In this document: piece by piece, positions 1 to 5,831 of the stretch
Layout of the letters: every line of letters starts with the position of its first letter
Position numbering within the stretch: position 1 is the stretch's first letter
NCBI GenBank assembly: GCA_900553165.1
Contig: USCN01000022.1
Coordinates: forward strand, 1 to 12,223
Length of the DNA: 12,223 bases
Reading direction: 5' to 3'
DNA from: an uncultured Collinsella sp.
GTDB taxonomy: Bacteria > Actinomycetota > Coriobacteriia > Coriobacteriales > Coriobacteriaceae
The notes under the pieces: model-generated
What the model was told of the DNA's origin: nothing
Seen by the model: the letters and a program-made list of their open reading frames with translations, nothing else
Database searches by the model: none
Program-made: the position numbers and the translations under genes

Positions 1-83
1 CCGGCCTCGTCGCCTACAGCGCCCGCCGCACGGCGCTCGAAAACGACACCGCCGATGAGGTCAATTCGGATACGCCTCGCTAG
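1..83 (+). CDS. C-terminal end of an unidentified protein (partial)
   Basis: Frame 3 stays open from the window edge to a TAG at 81-83, giving 26 codons that begin GLVAYSARRTALEND and end in a polar, acidic tail. The hydrophobic start followed by a basic pair and a charged tail would fit the cytoplasmic end of a membrane protein, but too little is present to name a family. The hairpin at 132-167 lies 48 bases downstream, where a terminator would be expected. The call rests only on the open frame and that placement. Confidence 0.5.
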   Translation, partial: GLVAYSARRTALENDTADEVNSDTPR

Positions 84-131
84 CTCCCAGTTACCTTTGC
101 GAGAGACGCCGACTCGGCTCATCGAACATCA

Positions 132-167
132 AATGGGCTGGTTCTGGATACCCAGAGCCAGCCCATT
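132..167. terminator. Hairpin between convergent genes
   Basis: The arms AATGGGCTGGTTCTGG (132-147) and CCAGAGCCAGCCCATT (152-167) pair over 16 positions, with one T-G wobble and a loop of four bases (148-151). It lies between the rightward partial gene and the leftward membrane-protein gene, so it could end both transcripts. The plus strand has no T-run after it. The minus strand continues ATTTGATGTT, a weak T-rich tract, so termination of the leftward operon is the better supported role. Confidence 0.65.
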
Positions 168-172
168 ACGCA

Positions 173-757
173 TTAGATGTCGTCAGAGGAGTTGAGTTCT
201 GCCTCGAGCTTGGCACGGCGTCTTTTCGCCGTGAAAAACGTTGCGCACAGGACAGCAAACGTGGCCGCGAAAATCGTCGCGCCGCAGAACACGCCCGTGG
301 CCAGGTTCGCCAACCAAAAGACGCTTTCGAGCGGTACGATCTGCGCCTCAGCGATACAGCGCATTGCGGCAATAACAAGCGCGAACGCGGCGCCGCTAAG
401 ACCGCTGAGAAGCAGGAAATATCCAACAGGAAGATACTCGGTTTGCCCAAAACGATTGGTATCGACATAGCCATTCCGCGTTTGCAGTCCTGCGCAAATC
501 AACATCACGAGAACGAGCCACAAATACATGGCTGCCTCGAACGGCGTTGCAAAGCCATGCGGCATTTCACTGGCGTCGCTGTGAACCCACGCAACCTGTC
601 GAGCTATAAACTGGTAGAAAAAGATCATCAACATGCCAAACGAAAGCAGCACGAAACCAATCTTGTAGACCTTCGCGCTCTCAGCCTCCAGGCGCTCATC
701 CTTTGGGCCGGCATATTCACGCCACTTTTGCACGAGTTTTAAATCTTCAAATTTCAT
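173..757 (-). CDS. Four-helix membrane protein, partner of the Xre regulator
   Basis: This is a 194-residue protein of unknown function. Residues 1-30 are charged (including KDERLEAES). Four hydrophobic segments follow at about 31-52, 75-92, 111-134 and 146-175, and the protein ends with a basic stretch (AKRRRAKLE) and an acidic tail. No signal peptide is evident. The charged 'DER' leader before the first helix resembles the small membrane proteins commonly encoded beside short Xre regulators (DUF6773/DUF3796-like), but that family match is from memory. It is co-transcribed with the regulator upstream: the stop codon of that gene overlaps this gene's AGGAG ribosome binding site (764-768), only 9 bases separate the two genes, and the start is an ATG six bases after the AGGAG. 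The function may be sensing or modulating the membrane state, which is inference. Confidence 0.8.
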   Translation of the reverse strand: MKFEDLKLVQKWREYAGPKDERLEAESAKVYKIGFVLLSFGMLMIFFYQFIARQVAWVHSDASEMPHGFATPFEAAMYLWLVLVMLICAGLQTRNGYVDTNRFGQTEYLPVGYFLLLSGLSGAAFALVIAAMRCIAEAQIVPLESVFWLANLATGVFCGATIFAATFAVLCATFFTAKRRRAKLEAELNSSDDI

Positions 758-763
758 AGCGAA

Positions 764-769
764 CTCCTA
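764..769 (-). promoter_or_regulatory. Ribosome binding site overlapping the upstream stop codon
   Basis: AGGAG (764-768) for the membrane-protein gene shares bases with the TAG stop (767-769) of the Xre gene. The spacer to the ATG is six bases. This layout is typical of translational coupling, so the two proteins are probably made in linked amounts. Confidence 0.7.
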
Positions 770-997
770 AAGAGCGTTAGGGTCGACGTCGATCCCGTCT
801 TCCCAAAACAGATCGTTCAACGTAACGCGCAGCGCTTTACAGATTGCCACACACAAGTTGAGCGTGGGGTTGTAGCCGCCCGCCTCGATAAGGCCGATGG
901 TCTGGCGCGTAACGCCCACGGCCTCGGCCAAGTCAGCTTGCGAAAGGCCAACCGCCGCGCGCGCCGCCTTCATGCGTAGGTTCCTTTTGCCCGGCAT
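767..997 (-). CDS. Short Xre-family HTH transcriptional regulator
   Basis: The product is a 76-residue protein that is almost entirely a lambda-repressor-type helix-turn-helix domain. RMKAARAAVGLSQADLAEAV (about residues 8-27) covers helices 1-2. VTRQTIGLIEAGGYNPTLNL (29-48) covers the recognition helix and the turn typical of the short YgzD-like group. The C-terminal NDLFWED motif is also characteristic. The frame extends upstream to 1057, but the ATG at 997 is chosen because AAAGGA lies five bases before it and the longer reading would run over the promoter. It is the first gene of an operon with the membrane protein. The flanking repeated TGACAGA sites suggest that it represses its own promoter, which is inference. 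Confidence 0.9.
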   Translation of the reverse strand: MPGKRNLRMKAARAAVGLSQADLAEAVGVTRQTIGLIEAGGYNPTLNLCVAICKALRVTLNDLFWEDGIDVDPNAL

Positions 998-1016
998 GGA
1001 GTTCCTTTCGTAGTAA

Positions 1017-1108
1017 TGGACAGATATCCGTTGCAACATGACAGAAATATATTGCATCCATCAAAGGATGTCAACTATATCTGTCATTATGAAAACCATG
1101 TCTGTCAT
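1017..1108. promoter_or_regulatory. Cluster of TGACAGA operator-like repeats
   Basis: Four copies of a TGACAGA-type motif bracket the promoter. ATGACAGAAATAT (1038-1050) overlaps the -10. Its inverted partner TATATCTGTCAT (1076-1087) lies just upstream of the -35. TCTGTCAT (1101-1108) is further upstream in the same orientation as the second copy. TGGACAGATAT (1017-1027), with one inserted base, lies in the leader. The pair at 1038/1087 forms an inverted repeat around the core promoter, as expected for an autorepressor. Confidence 0.65.
1046..1074 (-). promoter_or_regulatory. Promoter of the Xre/membrane-protein operon
   Basis: On the minus strand there is a perfect -35 TTGACA (1069-1074), a 17-base spacer and a -10 TATATT (1046-1051, five of six consensus positions). 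The -10 lies 49 bases upstream of the ATG at 997. This is the strongest sigma-70-type promoter in the window and would need repression, consistent with the surrounding repeated sites. Confidence 0.85.
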
Positions 1109-1147
1109 CGCCATGCGGACATTACAACTTCGGTTCACTATTCAAAC

Positions 1148-1184
1148 TTACTCGGACAGAACCGACTCGGTTTTGTCCGAGTAA
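1148..1184. repeat. 37-base near-perfect palindrome
   Basis: The sequence from TTACTCGGACAG to TTGTCCGAGTAA is symmetric about C1166, with 18-base arms and one mismatch (G1159 against T1173, a wobble in plus-strand RNA). The inner part ACCGA-C-TCGGT is itself a motif related to the outer CTCGG arms. No T-run follows on either strand, so an ordinary intrinsic terminator is unlikely. It lies about 75 bases upstream of the Xre promoter and about 265 bases upstream of the topoisomerase operon. Possible roles are a protein binding site or a repetitive palindromic element. Confidence 0.75.
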
Positions 1185-1335
1185 ACGTGATTGATAGTCG
1201 ATCGATGTGCCCGCTCGTGCGATCAGCATCGTTCGATTTTGTTTAGTAAAACTAGATCCCTATTAAATAAAATTCATCTGTATCCAAATTTGTTTAACAA
1301 TGCCGCGCTACCACTAAACACTATCCCTGTTAATC
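1185..1335. other. AT-rich intergenic stretch without a gene
   Basis: This stretch between the palindrome and the LexA-like box is clearly more AT-rich than its surroundings (for example TATTAAATAAAATTCATC near 1261-1278). Short open frames cross it, but none has a convincing ribosome binding site or recognisable product. It probably holds upstream regulatory DNA for the topoisomerase operon. Confidence 0.5.
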
Positions 1336-1349
1336 CGAACGATTGTTCG
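1336..1349. promoter_or_regulatory. LexA/SOS-like box upstream of the topoisomerase operon
   Basis: CGAACGATTGTTCG matches the CGAAC-N4-GTTCG core of the Gram-positive SOS box. With its flanks (C before, A after) it differs from the mycobacterial TCGAAC-N4-GTTCGA form only at the first base. It ends 17 bases before the proposed -35 and about 100 bases before the start codon. LexA binding is inferred from sequence only. Confidence 0.6.
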
Positions 1350-1365
1350 ATGGATTTCGTGTTGG

Positions 1366-1394
1366 TTGGAATCGCCCACGGGCTGGGCTATGCT
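1366..1394 (+). promoter_or_regulatory. Probable promoter of the topoisomerase operon
   Basis: TTGGAA (1366-1371), a 17-base spacer and TATGCT (1389-1394) give four of six matches in each hexamer at ideal spacing. The -10 lies 55 bases upstream of the ATG. It is the best candidate found between the LexA-like box and the gene, but it is not strong enough to exclude other start sites. Confidence 0.5.
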
Positions 1395-1449
1395 ACCTTG
1401 ACTATCTATACGACTTAAATACACAAGAGGAAGTACCAAGAGAGCGAGC

Positions 1450-3447
1450 ATGGCAAAAAACACCGCAAACTATGGTAACGACAGTATTCGTCAGCTCAAG
1501 GACGAGGAGCGCGTACGCCTGCGCCCTGCCGTTATCTTTGGCTCGGACGGGCTCGACGGCTGCGCGCATGCCGCCTTCGAGATCCTGTCCAACGCCGTTG
1601 ACGAGGCGCGCCAGGGCTACGGCAAGCTCATCACCCTTACCGCCTTTCGCGATGGTTCCATTCAGGTAGAGGACAACGGCCGCGGCTGCCCGCTCGACTG
1701 GAACCCCTCCGAGAAACGCTTTAACTGGGAACTTGTCTTTTGCGAGCTCTATGCCGGCGGCAAGTATAACAACAACCAGGGCGGCGACTACGATTTCTCG
1801 CTCGGCACCAACGGCCTGGGCTCGTGCGCGACCCAGTACGCTTCCGAGTACATGGACGTCACCGTCTGGCGTGACGGCAACAAGTACTCCTTACACTTTA
1901 AGAAGGGCAAGGTCGTCGGCGCCAAAAAGAAGGCACTCGAGATTGAGCCTAGCGACGAGAACCGCACCGGCACCACTATCAAGTGGCGCCCCGATCTTGA
2001 GGTCTTTACCTCGATTAGCATTCCCCACGATTGGTATCGCGAGACCATGCGCCGTCAGGCCGTGGTCAACGCCAACGTGACCTTCCGCCTGCGCATTGAG
2101 GGCGACGATGGCGAGTTTTCCGAAGAGGACTTTTGCTACCCCAAGGGCATCGAGGACTACGTGCTCGAGAAGGTCGGTACCGACTACCTTACCGAGCCCT
2201 TCTTTATCGAGGCCGACCGTCGCGGTCGCGACCGCGAGGACCTGCCCGACTACAACGTAAAAATCACCGCGTGCATGTGCTTCTCGCGCACCTTCATGAT
2301 GCAGGAGTACTACCACAACTCATCGTGGCTCGAGAACGGCGGCTCGCCCGAGAAGGCTGCCCGCAGCGCCCTCACTAGCGCCATCGATGCCTACATCAAG
2401 CAACAGGGCAAGTACAACAAAAATGAGAGCGGCATTAAGTGGCAGGACGTCCAGGACTGCCTAGTGCTGGTGACCAACTGCTTCTCCACCCAGACGTCCT
2501 ACGAGAACCAGACCAAGAAGGCCATCAACAACCGCTTTATCCAGCAGGCTATGACGGCTTTCTTTAAGGAGCGTCTCTCGACCTACTTGATCGAAAACAA
2601 GGACGCCGCCAACAAGATCATGGAGCAGGTGCTCATCAACAAGCGCTCGCGCGAGAATGCCGAGAAGACGCGCCAGAGCATCAAGACCAACCTGCAGCAA
2701 AAGACCGACATGGCCAACCGCGTGCAGAAGTTCATCGACTGCCGCTCCAAGGACAAGAGCCGTCGCGAGATTTACATCGTAGAGGGCGACTCGGCAGCAG
2801 GCGCCATTCGCACCTCGCGCGATGCCGAGTTCCAGGGCGTTATGCCCGTCCGCGGTAAGATCCTCAACTGCCTGAAGGAGGACTACCCGCGCATCTTTAA
2901 GTCCGACATCATCATGGACCTCATGCGCGTGCTGGGCTGCGGCGTGGAGATCAAAGACAAGCGCATCAAGAACCTCGGCGCCTTCGACCTGGACAACCTC
3001 AACTGGAACAAGGTCATCATCTGTACGGACGCCGACGTCGACGGTTACCACATCCGCACGCTCGTGCTCACCATGCTCTACCGCCTGGTGCCCACGCTCA
3101 TCGACGAAGGCTACGTGTATATCGCCGAGTCGCCGCTCTACGAGATCAACTGCAAAGAGAAGACCTACTTTGCCTACACCGAGCTCGAGAAGAACGGCAT
3201 CCTCAAGGAAATCGGCGACCAAAAGTGCTCCATCAACCGCTCAAAGGGTCTTGGTGAGAACGATCCGGACATGATGTGGCTCACCACCATGAACCCCGAG
3301 ACGCGCCGCCTGATCAAGGTGGAGCCCGAGGACGTCACCAAGATGGAGACCATGTTCAACCTGTTGCTGGGCAACGACGAGGCGGGCCGCAAGCGCCATA
3401 TCTCCGAGCACGGCAAGGAATACCTGGACCAGCTGGACCTGCAGTAG
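1450..3447 (+). CDS. parE: Divergent type IIA topoisomerase B subunit (GyrB/ParE-like)
   Basis: This 665-residue protein is the ATPase and TOPRIM subunit of a DNA gyrase/topoisomerase IV-type enzyme; with the A subunit encoded next it would pass one duplex through another using ATP. GHKL ATPase motifs are present: FEILSNAVDEA (43-53, Glu44 and Asn48), DNGRG (75-79), GTNGLG (119-124, where GyrB usually has GLHGVG) and the QTK lysine (Lys356). TOPRIM motifs are EGDSAAG (445-451), PVRGKILN (466-473) and DADVDGYHIRTL (527-538, Tyr where Ser is usual). KGLGE (599-603) marks the C-terminal part. The changed motifs place it apart from housekeeping GyrB, so a topo IV-like paralogue is more likely; the symbol is approximate. 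The ATG is preceded by a rather distant AGAGGAAG (1426-1433) and a weak AGAG nearer the start. Confidence 0.93.
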   Translation: MAKNTANYGNDSIRQLKDEERVRLRPAVIFGSDGLDGCAHAAFEILSNAVDEARQGYGKLITLTAFRDGSIQVEDNGRGCPLDWNPSEKRFNWELVFCELYAGGKYNNNQGGDYDFSLGTNGLGSCATQYASEYMDVTVWRDGNKYSLHFKKGKVVGAKKKALEIEPSDENRTGTTIKWRPDLEVFTSISIPHDWYRETMRRQAVVNANVTFRLRIEGDDGEFSEEDFCYPKGIEDYVLEKVGTDYLTEPFFIEADRRGRDREDLPDYNVKITACMCFSRTFMMQEYYHNSSWLENGGSPEKAARSALTSAIDAYIKQQGKYNKNESGIKWQDVQDCLVLVTNCFSTQTSYENQTKKAINNRFIQQAMTAFFKERLSTYLIENKDAANKIMEQVLINKRSRENAEKTRQSIKTNLQQKTDMANRVQKFIDCRSKDKSRREIYIVEGDSAAGAIRTSRDAEFQGVMPVRGKILNCLKEDYPRIFKSDIIMDLMRVLGCGVEIKDKRIKNLGAFDLDNLNWNKVIICTDADVDGYHIRTLVLTMLYRLVPTLIDEGYVYIAESPLYEINCKEKTYFAYTELEKNGILKEIGDQKCSINRSKGLGENDPDMMWLTTMNPETRRLIKVEPEDVTKMETMFNLLLGNDEAGRKRHISEHGKEYLDQLDLQ

Positions 3448-3492
3448 CAGCAAATCGATAACGACGGCCCATAAGAAGTTCAAGAGGAAATC

Positions 3493-5733
3493 GTGGCAAA
3501 GAAGAAGACGAAGAACCAGCCAAAGAAAAAGCAGGTCAACGCCGAGAACGTCATCGGCCTGCACTCCGAGGTCACCGATCAGCCGATCACGCAGACGCTC
3601 GAGGTCAACTACATGCCCTACGCCATGAGCGTCAACGTCTCGCGTGCGTTCCCCGAGATCGACGGCTTTAAGCCCTCGCACCGCAAGCTGCTCTACACCA
3701 TGTACAAGATGGGTCTGCTCAAGGGCGAGCGCCAGAAGAGCGCCAACATCGTGGGCCAGACCATGAAGCTCAACCCGCACGGCGACGCCGCGATCTACGA
3801 GACAATGGTGCGTCTGGCCACCGGCAACGAGGCGCTGCTCGCCCCCTTCGTGGAGTCGAAGGGCAACTTTGGCAAGTACTATTCGGGCGATCTGAGCTAC
3901 GCCGCCTCGCGTTATACCGAGGCCAAGCTCTCCCCCATCAGCGCCGAGATCTTCAAGGACATCGACAAGGACCCGGTCGACTTCGTCGACAGCTACGATG
4001 GCGCCATGAAGGAGCCGCGTCTGCTGCCCACCACGTTCCCCAACATCCTCGTCTCGGCCAACAAGGGCATCGGCGTCGCCATGGCGTCCGACATCTGCGG
4101 TTTCAACCTCAACGAGGTCTGCACCGCCACCATGCACTACCTGCAGGATCCTAACTGCGACCTGCTCGAGTACATGCCCATGCCCGACTTCTCGACCGGC
4201 GGCGAGATCATCTACCGCCGCGAGGAGATGGAAAAGATTATCGAGACCGGCCTTGGCAGCTTCCAGATTCGCTCCCGCTGGCGCTGGATTCCCGAAGAGC
4301 GCATCATCGAAGTGTACGAGATTCCCTACACCACCAAGACCGATGTCATCATCGAGCGCATCGTTAAGCTCTCCAAGGAGGGCAAGGTCAAGGAGATCGC
4401 TGACATCCGCGACGAGACCGACCTCTCGGGCCTGCGCATCGCCATCGATCTTAAGCGCGGTGTCGACCCCGACAAGCTCATGGCCAAGCTCTATCGCTCG
4501 ACCACGCTGCAGGATTCGTTCTCGTGCAACTTCAACGTGCTCGTCGATGGTTACCCTCGCGTTATGGGCGTGCGCCAGATCCTGCACGAGTGGGTCAAGT
4601 GGCGTATTGAGTCCACGCGTCGCCGCATTAACTTTGACCTGGGCAAAAAGTCCGAGCGCCTGCACCTGCTGCACGGCCTCGAGGCGATCTTGCTCGATAT
4701 CGACAAGGCCATCGCCATCATCCGCGGCACCAAGCTCGAAGCCGAGGTCGTGCCCAACCTTATGAAGGGTTTCGACATCGACGAGACCCAGGCCGAATTT
4801 GTTGCCGAACTTAAGCTCCGCAACATCAACGAGGAGTACATCCTCAACCGCACCAAGGACATCGCTAAGCTCGAGGGTGAGATCGCCGAGCTTGAGGAGA
4901 TCCTCTCCAGCGAGGAGAACATCAAGAAGGTCATCAGCGACGAGCTGGCCGCGGTCAACAAGAAGTACGTGATGCCGCGCCGCACGGGCAGGATCGAGCC
5001 CCATGAGGTTATCGAGGTAAGCTTGGAGCCCGAGGTCGAGGAGTACCCGGTGACCATCATGCTCTCGCGCGATGGCTACCTTAAGAAGATGACGGACCGC
5101 GTGCTCAAGAAGGCGACCACGCTCAAGTACAAGGACGGCGACAAACCCTTTATCGAGTTCCCGTCCTCCAACACCCACGAGCTGCTGGTCTTTACCAACA
5201 AGAGCCAGGTGTACAAATGCAAGGTTGCGGCGTTTGAGGACACCAAGTCGGCCCAGCTGGGCTCGTACCTGCCGACCGATCTTGAGATGGAACCCGACGA
5301 GAGCGTCATCTGGGTCATCGACCCCGAGGACTATAAGGCCGACGTGCTGTTTGTCTTTGAGAACGGCCGCGTGGTGCGCGTCGCGCTTTCTGGATACGTC
5401 ACCAAGACCAACCGCAAGCGCCTGAAGAACGCCATCTATGGCGGCAGCAAGCTGCTGTATGCCCAGGTGCTCAAGGATGACCGCGACCTCGCGCTGGTCT
5501 CGAGCGACTACCGCCTGATGAACTTCAACACGTCGCTGCTCAAGACCAAGACGACCACCAATACGCAGGGCGTCCAGGCCTTCACCGCCAAGAAAGGCCG
5601 CTCGGTCACCACCGTCGGCACAACCGAGGAGATTCTTGGCGCCGGCGTCTCGGCCGAAAAGTTCACCGCGCAGAGCCTCCCCTCTGCCGGTGCCCTCATG
5701 AAGGAAAACGACATGCCGAGCCTGTTTGACTAG
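3493..5733 (+). CDS. parC: Divergent type IIA topoisomerase A subunit (GyrA/ParC-like)
   Basis: This 746-residue protein is the DNA-cleaving subunit partnering the upstream B subunit. A lysine-rich N-terminus (1-14) precedes the winged-helix breakage domain. AASRYTEAKLS contains the catalytic Arg140-Tyr141. The quinolone-determining segment reads NPHGDAAIYET (94-104), with Ala99 and Glu103 at the positions of E. coli GyrA Ser83 and Asp87. The coiled-coil tower follows (about 360-500, including RRRINFDLGKKSERLHLL). The C-terminal part (about 535-725) has repeated beta-strand units like a pinwheel, but no GyrA box of the QRRGGKG type is seen, which argues for topo IV-like decatenation rather than supercoiling. 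The tail is acidic. The start is a GTG at 3493 with AGAGGA four bases upstream, 45 bases after the B-subunit stop; the two genes form one operon. Confidence 0.93.
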   Translation: MAKKKTKNQPKKKQVNAENVIGLHSEVTDQPITQTLEVNYMPYAMSVNVSRAFPEIDGFKPSHRKLLYTMYKMGLLKGERQKSANIVGQTMKLNPHGDAAIYETMVRLATGNEALLAPFVESKGNFGKYYSGDLSYAASRYTEAKLSPISAEIFKDIDKDPVDFVDSYDGAMKEPRLLPTTFPNILVSANKGIGVAMASDICGFNLNEVCTATMHYLQDPNCDLLEYMPMPDFSTGGEIIYRREEMEKIIETGLGSFQIRSRWRWIPEERIIEVYEIPYTTKTDVIIERIVKLSKEGKVKEIADIRDETDLSGLRIAIDLKRGVDPDKLMAKLYRSTTLQDSFSCNFNVLVDGYPRVMGVRQILHEWVKWRIESTRRRINFDLGKKSERLHLLHGLEAILLDIDKAIAIIRGTKLEAEVVPNLMKGFDIDETQAEFVAELKLRNINEEYILNRTKDIAKLEGEIAELEEILSSEENIKKVISDELAAVNKKYVMPRRTGRIEPHEVIEVSLEPEVEEYPVTIMLSRDGYLKKMTDRVLKKATTLKYKDGDKPFIEFPSSNTHELLVFTNKSQVYKCKVAAFEDTKSAQLGSYLPTDLEMEPDESVIWVIDPEDYKADVLFVFENGRVVRVALSGYVTKTNRKRLKNAIYGGSKLLYAQVLKDDRDLALVSSDYRLMNFNTSLLKTKTTTNTQGVQAFTAKKGRSVTTVGTTEEILGAGVSAEKFTAQSLPSAGALMKENDMPSLFD

Positions 5734-5772
5734 GACGACGGCAGCCAAACCGTCATGGTTTAACTAAGCAGC

Positions 5773-5809
5773 GGGGCCCGGAGTGCAGCAACATCGCGCT
5801 CCGGGCCCC
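5773..5809. terminator. GC-rich hairpin after the topoisomerase operon
   Basis: GGGGCCCGGAGTGC (5773-5786) pairs with GCGCTCCGGGCCCC (5796-5809) over 14 positions with one wobble and a nine-base loop. It lies between the convergent A-subunit gene and the ATPase gene and can act for both. No T-run follows on either strand, so termination could need other factors. A smaller AAACC/GGTTT hairpin (5747-5761) precedes it. Confidence 0.75.
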
Positions 5810-5831
5810 ATGCATTACAGCAGCATCATCC

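Noticed and set aside
1343..1669. 108-codon plus-strand open frame overlapping the start of the B-subunit gene
   Set aside because: It overlaps the real gene in another frame, begins inside the LexA-like box and has no ribosome binding site.
2461..3222. 253-codon minus-strand open frame opposite the B-subunit gene
   Set aside because: It has the same antisense artefact composition and lies entirely over the TOPRIM-coding region.
3241..5748. Very long minus-strand open frame (835 codons) opposite the topoisomerase A-subunit gene
   Set aside because: It is an antisense shadow produced by the GC-rich codon use of the plus-strand gene. It has a low-complexity Val/Leu/Asp/Gly-rich composition, no ribosome binding site and no recognisable domain, while the plus strand encodes a clear topoisomerase.
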